A stretch of 17,845 nucleotides of DNA, taken from NCBI GenBank assembly GCA_020726005.1, contig DYTL01000007.1:1-17845 (forward strand). Direction: 5' to 3'. Below are positions 6,428-12,719 of the stretch, in pieces. Both the position numbers and the translations under genes were made by a program. The number at the start of each line of letters is the position of its first letter. The stretch's first letter is position 1. The notes under the pieces are model-generated. The model did no database searches, had not been told where the DNA came from, and saw only the letters and a program-made list of their open reading frames with translations. The stretch comes from Microcaldota archaeon (GTDB lineage: Archaea; Micrarchaeota; Micrarchaeia; Anstonellales; Bilamarchaeaceae).

Positions 6428-7552
6428 ATGAAAGTTAAGGTTATAGGTGCTGGTCCGTGCGGGAGTGTTGCTACAATTTCAGCACTTCGTGCAGGATACG
6501 AAGTTGAAGTTTTTGAAGAGCATGAAAAAGCAGGATATCCTTCGCATTGTTCAGGACTTGTTTCCAAAGAAGGATTGGATTCGCTTTTGGATTTTATCAA
6601 TTATAGACCACACATAATAAATAAAATAAATACCGCTTCGTTTGATTTTAGCGATGAAATATTTGAAATAAAAAGAAAAGAAGAAACTGCATATCTAATA
6701 AATCGTGCAGAATTTGATAATGCACTCGCACAAAAGGCAGAAGAAGAAGGCGCAAAATTTTTTTACGGAAAAAAATACGCGCATAAAGCACAAATTCACA
6801 AGACCAAAAACTCGGAATATGAAACCATAATAGGTGCGGATGGTGCGCTTTCTGCAACAGCGTATCATTTCAAATTTCCAAAAATAGAGAAATTTGTATT
6901 TACGCTTAAAACAAAGGTAAAAATAAACAATGGAGAAAAACACAAAGTATCCCTTTTTTATGATAATAAAAGTTTTCCGGGTTTTTTTGGTTGGTTGATT
7001 CCACACAATGAAGAGGAAGCTGAAATAGGGATGGGAACTCTTAAGCCCGAATTGATGAAAAAGGGCTTTGATGCATTGATAAAAAAAACCAAAACAAAAC
7101 CTATTGTAAATCCTTCAGGAAAAATAATTCCTATTGAACCAAGAAAAAAAACAGTAGGAGTGTTTGGAAAAACGAACGTACTTTTAGTTGGGGATGCAGC
7201 AGGACATGTGAAATCTTCTTCAGGAGGTGGAATAGTTTTCGGGACTTCCGGGGCCCGCTTTGCAGGTTTGTTTGCATACGCACCGTATCAATACGAACTT
7301 GCTTGGAAACGTGAAAACAAAAACGATATACTTGTACATAAGTTTTTGCAGAACTTTTTCGCACTTCAACCAAATTTTTCGTTAAAATTTATGGCAAGGA
7401 TCTCTAAAATATTGGGATTTGATTACTTACTTTCACGTTATGGAAATATGGATAGACCTACAAAAATGTTTGCTAGATGCGATTTTGCGTCAATATTCAA
7501 TCTTGATTTGAAAACCAAAAACCCATATCTAAATTTTTTTACGAAAATCTGA
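6428..7552 (+). CDS. Geranylgeranyl reductase family flavoprotein
   Basis: The 374-residue FAD enzyme is predicted to saturate the geranylgeranyl chains of archaeal ether lipids. Visible motifs are the dinucleotide-binding GAGPCG at 7-12, the conserved-cysteine segment PSHCSG at 38-43, IGADGA at 135-140, the substrate-region FPGFFGWLIP at 183-192, and the second FAD motif LLVGDAAGHVKSSSGGGI at 252-269. Length and order match the family. Other members act on menaquinone or chlorophyll precursors, but lipid reduction fits an archaeon carrying fni. It ends convergently with the P-loop-less KaiC-like gene, and the two coding regions overlap by 24 bp at their 3' ends. Confidence 0.9.
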   Translation: MKVKVIGAGPCGSVATISALRAGYEVEVFEEHEKAGYPSHCSGLVSKEGLDSLLDFINYRPHIINKINTASFDFSDEIFEIKRKEETAYLINRAEFDNALAQKAEEEGAKFFYGKKYAHKAQIHKTKNSEYETIIGADGALSATAYHFKFPKIEKFVFTLKTKVKINNGEKHKVSLFYDNKSFPGFFGWLIPHNEEEAEIGMGTLKPELMKKGFDALIKKTKTKPIVNPSGKIIPIEPRKKTVGVFGKTNVLLVGDAAGHVKSSSGGGIVFGTSGARFAGLFAYAPYQYELAWKRENKNDILVHKFLQNFFALQPNFSLKFMARISKILGFDYLLSRYGNMDRPTKMFARCDFASIFNLDLKTKNPYLNFFTKI

Positions 7553-8041
7553 AATTTGAGTTATAAAATTTGTTAATTCAGCACTTTCGTTTCCTCTATA
7601 AAGGATGATAAGCAATTTGTTCAGTTTTTTTATGTAAGTAATTAAGGATTGAAGAAATTTCTTTACGTTTACAGCATCCGTATAATTCTCTAAACCACTT
7701 ATAGTATCAAGTACAAGGAACCCTATACAATCGTTTTCCATAATTTCGGTTATGATAACAGAAAGTTCGGTAAGATCAGAAGGATCGCGCAGTATAAATA
7801 CGTTCTGTTCTGAACCACTATCTCTACCAATCATATCAAGAAAGAAAAGCGAAGTGCTATCTATATTATCTTTTTTAAGATCTTCTATAATTTTGTCATG
7901 TGATTGAATACTAGTAAGATACACGCCTAACATTTTTTTAGAATTTATTAAGTCGTCTAACATCTCAGTTATGTATGTTTGGTTGCGTGGCATACTAATT
8001 GCTACGCCTGCTTTTAACATAGGTGCGAATTCAGAATTCAT
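7529..8041 (-). CDS. KaiC-like/DUF835-type protein lacking a P-loop
   Basis: This 170-residue soluble protein looks like a RecA/KaiC core without nucleotide-binding residues. Where Walker A would lie the sequence is GVAISMPRNQTYITEML (12-28), with no GKT. A Walker-B-like strand CIGFLVLDTISGLENY is at about 104-119, followed by a helix and the strand LLIILY. Such degenerate KaiC-like domains (DUF835 and relatives) occur in archaeal signalling proteins. I infer a regulatory or partner role rather than catalysis. Its ATG overlaps the stop of the upstream membrane-protein gene by ATGA, so translation is probably coupled. It belongs to a three-gene operon facing the KaiC-like ATPase gene. Confidence 0.65.
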   Translation of the reverse strand: MNSEFAPMLKAGVAISMPRNQTYITEMLDDLINSKKMLGVYLTSIQSHDKIIEDLKKDNIDSTSLFFLDMIGRDSGSEQNVFILRDPSDLTELSVIITEIMENDCIGFLVLDTISGLENYTDAVNVKKFLQSLITYIKKLNKLLIILYRGNESAELTNFITQISDFRKKI

Positions 8042-8355
8042 TTTTTTGAACCTCTATCTATTATAAAAACCATTGTTCGTATAAAATAAATTGCAACAAA
8101 TACAGAAAATGCAGCTATAATTTGTGCGGTTTGATCAAGAAATTTCATTTTGATTTCAGCGATGTGTAATGGATTTCCAAATAAAATAATAACTACTTCA
8201 TAAATATGCAAAAGCATTAATGGCATATGCCCAATAAGAATTATCTTAAATCCTTCGCCCATTTTCCCTTTGGCGTTCCTAACTATATAAAAAGAGAATG
8301 CAATAACAGTAAACATTGTGAGTGCGCTTGCAATGTGAAGTAATAGATTACTCAT
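8038..8355 (-). CDS. Three-helix membrane protein, paralogue B
   Basis: This 105-residue integral membrane protein has helices at about 4-25, 36-60 and 74-97. It is clearly paralogous to its neighbour at 8348-8698: both share VRN after helix 1, the motif FKIIL-x-GH-x-P-x-M at the start of helix 2 with a further His three residues on, and Q-x-I-x3-FSVF/LSVF-x-AIY-x-I in helix 3. The two shared histidines lie in or near the membrane. The family is not recognised. The coding region overlaps the upstream paralogue by 8 bp and the downstream P-loop-less gene by 4 bp, so the three proteins are probably made together and may form one complex. Confidence 0.7.
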   Translation of the reverse strand: MSNLLLHIASALTMFTVIAFSFYIVRNAKGKMGEGFKIILIGHMPLMLLHIYEVVIILFGNPLHIAEIKMKFLDQTAQIIAAFSVFVAIYFIRTMVFIIDRGSKK

Positions 8356-8698
8356 TTAGGTTGCCTCTGTATCGTTTTCGGAATTTTTCTATTTTGTCAT
8401 AAAGCACTTTTTTTATAGTGTATATTGCAAGGAAGACAGAAAGTGTGCTTATTAATTGCCCTATATAATTAATGGCGTTATATGTAATACTAGCATCATC
8501 AGGCATTAGTCCAAAGCCAAAATAGGAAAGCGAGTTAAGGAAATGGATTGCCATACTTGGTGTATGGCCAACTAAGATAATCTTGAACGCATGCGAAAAG
8601 TCACTATTTGAGTTGCGTACAAACATGTATGATGCATAAATAACAAGTAGCATAGAAATGCCAGAAGCAAAATTTAAAACAAATGTTTCTTGTTCCAT
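8348..8698 (-). CDS. Three-helix membrane protein, paralogue A
   Basis: This protein of about 116 residues has three predicted membrane helices and a basic C-terminal tail (RKRYRG). It shares the motif FKIILVGHTPSMAIH with paralogue B (FKIILIGHMPLMLLH). The start chosen is the ATG at 8698, because a TATA element is centred 26 nt upstream; a TTG at 8716 would add six residues. It is the first gene of the operon and is transcribed divergently from the KaiC-like ATPase gene. A tandem duplication followed by divergence explains the pair. Function is unknown; a membrane sensor or anchor for the KaiC-like proteins is an inference from gene order only. Confidence 0.7.
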   Translation of the reverse strand: MEQETFVLNFASGISMLLVIYASYMFVRNSNSDFSHAFKIILVGHTPSMAIHFLNSLSYFGFGLMPDDASITYNAINYIGQLISTLSVFLAIYTIKKVLYDKIEKFRKRYRGNLNE

Positions 8699-8720
8699 GT
8701 TTTCATTTATGCACAAAACA

Positions 8721-8728
8721 TTATAAAT
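8721..8728. promoter_or_regulatory. Single TATA element shared by two divergent genes
   Basis: TTATAAAT is centred at 8724.5: 25.5 nt before the KaiC-like ATG (8750) and 26.5 nt before the paralogue A ATG (8698). Both distances fit a leaderless archaeal promoter. Purine-rich stretches that could act as BRE lie on both sides (CAAAACA on the left; AAAAGA on the minus strand on the right). A second AT-rich run (8731-8744) is too close to the ATPase start for standard spacing. Confidence 0.55.
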
Positions 8729-8749
8729 CTTTTAATAAATATATCCAAT

Positions 8750-9613
8750 ATGCCAAAATCAGATAGTCCTTCAAAAACTCCAGCAGCAAACAATGAGCCA
8801 AAAACTCCCCTGTCCAGTCCAAAAGTAAGAACAGGTGCGGAGAAATTTGCAGAAATCTCAAAAAAACTTCGTGAAGATCTTTCATTTGTTGCATCCAAAT
8901 CTAATGCAAAAATAGAACGCGTCTCAACTGGAATAAAAGGGTTTGATCAAATAATTCAAGGAGGATTTGTACGCAAAAGCACAATAATGCTCTCTGGCGG
9001 TGCAGGAACAGGCAAAACGATTTTTGCTTTGCAATATTTGTATAATGGAATTACCAAGTTCAATGAAAATGGTATATATATTTCGTTCAACGAAAGTAAA
9101 GAAGCAATATATAGGCATGCACAGCTTTTCGGCTGGGATTTCCAGGAATTGGAGAATGAAAACAAATTTGTATTTATAAAATACGAACCGCACGAAGTGG
9201 ATACAATAATAACCGAAGGAGGAGGTTCAATTAAAGATAATATAGATGCTCTGAATGTGAAACGTATAGTAATTGATTCACTAACTACCTATACTTTGCT
9301 TTTTGAAAATCAATATAAAGAAAGTGAAGCAATCTTAGATCTTTTTGGTATATTGAAGCGCTGGGGATTGACATCACTTATTATTGCAGAGGTAGGAGAA
9401 ACTGAATGGCAGCGCACCCAGGACCGTTCAATTTTCCTTTCGGATGGAGTAATATTTACTTATTATCTGCGTAAAGAACTTTCCAGAAATCGAGCAATAG
9501 AAGTAATCAAAATGCGCGATACTTCGCACATGGAAAAAATTTGTCCGTTTATGATTACTAATAAAGGCATAGTTGTATTTCCAGAGGCCCAAGTGTTCGG
9601 ACTCATAAAATAA
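8750..9613 (+). CDS. KaiC-like RecA-superfamily ATPase
   Basis: The 287-residue protein has a single KaiC domain: STGIKGFDQIIQGGF at 59-73, Walker A GGAGTGKT at 83-90, ISFNES at 111-116, Walker B RIVIDS at 172-177 and the family's C-terminal IKMRDTSHMEKICPF at 253-267. The usual paired catalytic glutamates (EES) read NES here, so the first is lost. Some 50 N-terminal residues rich in Pro, Ser and Lys look disordered. The start at 8750 is set by the TATA spacing; the frame opens 20 codons earlier, but that would run through the promoter. Such proteins act as ATP-dependent switches in archaea, and ArlH of the archaellum is a distant relative. It lies just upstream of a pilus locus. Confidence 0.85.
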   Translation: MPKSDSPSKTPAANNEPKTPLSSPKVRTGAEKFAEISKKLREDLSFVASKSNAKIERVSTGIKGFDQIIQGGFVRKSTIMLSGGAGTGKTIFALQYLYNGITKFNENGIYISFNESKEAIYRHAQLFGWDFQELENENKFVFIKYEPHEVDTIITEGGGSIKDNIDALNVKRIVIDSLTTYTLLFENQYKESEAILDLFGILKRWGLTSLIIAEVGETEWQRTQDRSIFLSDGVIFTYYLRKELSRNRAIEVIKMRDTSHMEKICPFMITNKGIVVFPEAQVFGLIK

Positions 9614-9617
9614 AACC

Positions 9618-9622
9618 TTTTT
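9618..9622 (+). terminator. T-tract after the KaiC-like gene
   Basis: A short run of five T follows the TAA at 9611-9613, consistent with intrinsic archaeal termination, which needs a T-tract but no hairpin. It is weak because it is short. Confidence 0.25.
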
Positions 9623-9692
9623 CACAAAAATAAATTTTTCAAAGAAAGTTTAATCAAAAATCAACGAATAATTTAATAGAAAGACCTACGAC

Positions 9693-9700
9693 GATAAAAA
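9693..9700 (+). promoter_or_regulatory. Probable promoter of the pilin operon
   Basis: GATAAAAA is centred about 25 nt before the ATG at 9722, and the same CGATAAA word recurs 25 nt before the pilus ATPase gene. A stronger TATA-like TTTAATAG lies further up (9671-9678) and would give a 20-25 nt leader instead, so the start site is uncertain. Confidence 0.35.
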
Positions 9701-9721
9701 CTAAAAAAACTGACGATTAAA

Positions 9722-10441
9722 ATGAAAATACGAAAAGGACAAACAAGCATTGAATTCCTAATAGTATTCGCAATAAGTTTATTAATTCTTGGTATGGTAG
9801 CCTGGCTTATATATGAGCAGATAACAACCATTAATATACAGAAAGAAAATGCTGAAGTGCAGAAACTTCTCTTAGATATTTCTAACACTGCAAAAAATGT
9901 TTATATACAAGGTGAAGGAGCATCAAAAACATTATTATTGTCATTTCCACCAAGTTATAATTCCACAGGTTCAGGAATAATAAATAATACTTTGCTGCTT
10001 AGATTCAGAGAAACTACATTAGCTGAAAACATGGAATTTCCAATTTCTGGAATACTTCCTGCATCAAAAGGCATGCATGAAATAAGCTTTATCTCGCGCG
10101 GCAATTCTGTATATATAGGAATTGCGCTGTATAAACCAAACGTTTACCTTATTTCTTCCGTACTTTCACCAAATTCTGCTAAAACCATCAACCTGACGCT
10201 AACAAATCTTATCAATGAATCAATAACTATCAACGGAACGATTTATTGGCCACATACAAATGCATTGCTTAGTGTAAGCGAATTGAATTTTAATGTTCCA
10301 TCTTATGAAAGCAAAACTGTAATAGTAACTGCCTCATCCACCAGTGTAACAGGTAGTTATCTTGGCTATGTAAATTTCAATGCTACTTATTCTAGCATTA
10401 CTGACAATCAAACTATAGATATATATACTGAAGTTCAGTAA
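9722..10441 (+). CDS. Class III signal peptide pilin-like protein (major-type)
   Basis: This 239-residue secreted protein is the first of five pilin-like genes. The N-terminus reads KIRKG|QTSIEF followed by a hydrophobic helix to about residue 30. That is the class III prepilin signal (Q at +1, S at +3, E at +5; DUF361 type), cut by an EppA-like peptidase before the helix and assembled through E+5. The remaining 200 residues are beta-rich and carry seven N-x-S/T sequons, so an N-glycosylated extracellular domain is likely. The next gene starts ten bases after the stop. It is larger than typical 60-100 residue archaeal major pilins, so it may be an adhesin-like subunit. Confidence 0.8.
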   Translation: MKIRKGQTSIEFLIVFAISLLILGMVAWLIYEQITTINIQKENAEVQKLLLDISNTAKNVYIQGEGASKTLLLSFPPSYNSTGSGIINNTLLLRFRETTLAENMEFPISGILPASKGMHEISFISRGNSVYIGIALYKPNVYLISSVLSPNSAKTINLTLTNLINESITINGTIYWPHTNALLSVSELNFNVPSYESKTVIVTASSTSVTGSYLGYVNFNATYSSITDNQTIDIYTEVQ

Positions 10442-10451
10442 AGAGGATAAC

Positions 10452-10829
10452 ATGGCAAAGGCACAGATATCAATTGAAATGCTTGTAATATTTGTTGCAA
10501 TGTTAGTTGTTTTCATTGTGATATTTTTTGTTTTTAGCCATCAAATTATTATAATAATAAATACAAAAAATTCAATGGATGCATTTTTCATCGCATCTAC
10601 ATTAGGTTCTGCGGCAAATTCTGTTTTCATTGCAGGTAATGGAACTGTTGTGACTATTAACCTAATGGAAAAGAGCGCGAATATATGGATTGCTGATCGG
10701 TCATTGTTCGTACAAAAAGAGAATTTACTTTATGATTGGCCATTACTTACTAATACTACTGTAATTCAGTCGCTTTCATTTAATGAGCTAACAATAAGGA
10801 ATATAAATGGGGTAGTTTACATTGGTTAG
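10452..10829 (+). CDS. Class III signal peptide pilin-like protein
   Basis: The 125-residue protein begins MAKA|QISIEML, again Q+1, S+3 and E+5, and then has a very hydrophobic helix rich in V, I and F (about 10-37). A short extracellular domain of about 85 residues follows. GAGG overlaps the end of the previous gene and serves as Shine-Dalgarno. The 3' end overlaps the next gene by 8 bp. Because both E+5 and Q+1 are intact, it can be assembled into a pilus. Subunit rank (major or minor) cannot be told from sequence. Confidence 0.8.
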   Translation: MAKAQISIEMLVIFVAMLVVFIVIFFVFSHQIIIIINTKNSMDAFFIASTLGSAANSVFIAGNGTVVTINLMEKSANIWIADRSLFVQKENLLYDWPLLTNTTVIQSLSFNELTIRNINGVVYIG

Positions 10830-11310
10830 CAAAGGGCAACTTTCTACAATTGACTCTATATTTGGGACGATAGGCCTTATTTTAATAATACTGATTGGTT
10901 TTATTTTGTTTCCTTTAATCTATTCTGGCGTTTCATTATTCCTGGAAGAGAAAAATATAGAACTAAAATCATTTTACGCAATAGAGCAACTTCTCAGTTC
11001 TGGCAGTCCGTCCAATTGGAATTTCCTCTCTCTTGATAAAGTGAATAATTTTGGCATAGAAGAGCAAAGCGGAGTATTAGATGTGAACAAAATAATTGCA
11101 TTTAATTCATCTGTTGTAAATAACTATTCTTTCGTAACTAATTTACTTGGACTTTCATTATACAATTTTTCCATAGTTATATCGGACTATTATACAAATA
11201 TACCGATTTATTCAATTGGATTAGTAAATAGTACAAATTCGCTTTCGCTCCAGCGTGTTTCCTCAATAAACAATTCATTAGTAATAGTGCGCATGAGGGT
11301 TTCCAAATGA
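10822..11310 (+). CDS. Pilin-like protein with variant class III signal
   Basis: The 162-residue protein starts with TTG at 10822, inside the end of the preceding gene, and a GGGGT Shine-Dalgarno-like run lies about 9 nt upstream. The N-terminus is MVSKG|QLSTIDSI: the cleavage site and Q+1 fit, but the acidic residue is D at +6 rather than E at +5. A hydrophobic helix spans about 12-35. The remainder is an Asn/Ser-rich extracellular domain. The shifted acidic residue suggests a minor or priming pseudopilin. It ends in an ATGA overlap with the next gene. Confidence 0.75.
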   Translation: MVSKGQLSTIDSIFGTIGLILIILIGFILFPLIYSGVSLFLEEKNIELKSFYAIEQLLSSGSPSNWNFLSLDKVNNFGIEEQSGVLDVNKIIAFNSSVVNNYSFVTNLLGLSLYNFSIVISDYYTNIPIYSIGLVNSTNSLSLQRVSSINNSLVIVRMRVSK

Positions 11311-11696
11311 AAAAAGGAGTTTTATTTAGTTTTGATATGCTTCTTGCATTTATTTTGTTTGCAGGAGTAATAGTAATTGTGATATCTCAGGATTATTCCA
11401 GCGATAATGCAGATTCCTTATATTTACGTTCATTTTCAATGGATATGATGGCATCGTTAGAAAAATCCGGTATGTTTGCACAAAGTATTAGTGATGTATC
11501 CGAACTCAGACGTGCAATAAACTCGCTTCCGCCAAATATATGTACAAGGATTAGTATTGCGAATTCCACTAATAATACTATCTTAGAAATGCAGAAAGAG
11601 AAATGCTTGCACGTCGGAACGTTCTACACGACTTATAGAACTTTTTACACAAATAACGAGCTTTATCTTGCGAAATCTCAAGTGTGGTTAAAATGA
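11307..11696 (+). CDS. Minor pilin-like protein lacking Q+1
   Basis: The 129-residue protein starts in an ATGA overlap with the previous gene. The N-terminus MKKG|VLFSFDML keeps the basic-Gly cleavage context and an Asp at +6, but Val replaces the Gln of class III signals. A hydrophobic helix covers about 10-27. The extracellular part carries two cysteines (in NICTR and EKCLH) that could form a disulfide, and two sequons. Tight packing in the operon suggests a minor subunit of the same pilus. Whether EppA cleaves it is uncertain. Confidence 0.7.
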   Translation: MKKGVLFSFDMLLAFILFAGVIVIVISQDYSSDNADSLYLRSFSMDMMASLEKSGMFAQSISDVSELRRAINSLPPNICTRISIANSTNNTILEMQKEKCLHVGTFYTTYRTFYTNNELYLAKSQVWLK

Positions 11697-12544
11697 ATAC
11701 AAATAAAGGGTTTATGAATTCGCTTATTACGATTTTGATTACAGCATTGCTTATTGAACTGATTTTTAGTTTTCAGTATTCATCCGCGCAAATTGCAAGA
11801 GCACAGCAAAGTATTTCAGCAATTGAATACGCGAATTATTATTTTGACGATATAGCTTATGATCTTACTCGTTTGTCTTCGGATAATTTAATTTTATATA
11901 GAATAAACGCGACTTATGTAGGTCTAACATTCATTGCTAGTGAAAATGTTTCAAATTTTAGTGCAATTATTGCTAATTATACGCAAAAGCTTCAGCAGCA
12001 GGCACGCAATTTTAACGGAAATTTTACTATAGATACATCAAATATTTCATCTAACGGAACAACATATTATTTTTCAAATGGAGTGATATTTACATCCGGA
12101 TACAATTCTTCAGAAAAAAGCAAGCTATTAAGTTCGCCTAATGCAACATTTAAGAATTATACGATTTCGTTTTTAACTAATCAGGTGCGCGTAAATCTGT
12201 CTGATTTTAATTATAGTGGATTACCAGGAGATTGTTATGTAAAACTAAATATTACCGATGCAAATGGTACATATCTGAGCGAAGGATTTATACCTACAAA
12301 TGGCAATAAAGTGTTAGAAGTAAATTATACTACTAGTTTTTTTAAGGTATTCATAAAAAAAATAGATGATAATGATAATTCTTTTTACGTATTAAAAGGC
12401 GATATACCAAATAGTACACTCACAGTAAATGTAATAATAGAGAATGATGGTGTATATCCTGTATATATCACAATTCCAGTATATCTAAACATAACTACGT
12501 TGGGCTATTCAAAATACGGAGTACTTGTACCGTTGAAAGTATGA
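11693..12544 (+). CDS. Secreted, sequon-rich pilin-like or pilus-associated protein
   Basis: At 283 residues this is the largest of the five. The ATG at 11693 overlaps the preceding TGA (ATGA); a GTG nine bases earlier is possible but less likely. After NTNKG|FMNSL a single hydrophobic helix (about 10-27) leads into a large beta-rich domain with about 17 N-x-S/T sequons, by far the densest here. Neither Q+1 nor an acidic +5/+6 residue is present, so it may be a tip adhesin, or an N-anchored surface protein, rather than a polymerising pilin. It ends the pilin block. Confidence 0.7.
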   Translation: MNTNKGFMNSLITILITALLIELIFSFQYSSAQIARAQQSISAIEYANYYFDDIAYDLTRLSSDNLILYRINATYVGLTFIASENVSNFSAIIANYTQKLQQQARNFNGNFTIDTSNISSNGTTYYFSNGVIFTSGYNSSEKSKLLSSPNATFKNYTISFLTNQVRVNLSDFNYSGLPGDCYVKLNITDANGTYLSEGFIPTNGNKVLEVNYTTSFFKVFIKKIDDNDNSFYVLKGDIPNSTLTVNVIIENDGVYPVYITIPVYLNITTLGYSKYGVLVPLKV

Positions 12545-12545
12545 T

Positions 12546-12664
12546 AAACTTTTCAAAAAAAGTTTCCAGTTGTCAGGAGAATCGAAAATTTTCTTGAGTT
12601 TTTCGTCGCTATGCCGACGAAATGGCCAATAGTTCAATGATTAGCTGTTGCGCAAGACGCAACA
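12546..12664 (+). other. Three tandem hairpins in the pilin-ATPase spacer
   Basis: The 175-bp spacer holds AAACTTTT/AAAAGTTT (12546-12553 with 12558-12565), TTTCGTCG/CGACGAAA (12601-12608 with 12615-12622) and TGTTGCG/CGCAACA (12646-12652 with 12658-12664), all perfect. The first follows the pilin stop codon by one base. They may protect or end the pilin mRNA, so that pilins outnumber the motor proteins, or form a small RNA. The two GC-containing hairpins stand out in such AT-rich DNA. Confidence 0.5.
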
Positions 12665-12691
12665 TAATAAAGAGAGTTTAATAAATACCAA

Positions 12692-12700
12692 CGATAAATT
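12692..12700 (+). promoter_or_regulatory. Possible promoter of the pilus ATPase gene
   Basis: CGATAAATT is centred about 24 nt before the ATG at 12720, matching the CGATAAAAA in front of the pilin operon. It would let the motor genes be transcribed separately from the pilins. Confidence 0.35.
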
Positions 12701-12719
12701 AAAATAAAGTTGTGAAAAT

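Noticed and set aside
8690..8749. Upstream extension of the KaiC-like gene to an earlier ATG
   Set aside because: The extra 20 residues would be encoded by the TATA region and the divergent gene's start; spacing favours 8750.
8750..9613. Circadian-clock KaiC
   Set aside because: Only one KaiC domain, no KaiA/KaiB, and an archaeal context; the name reflects fold only.
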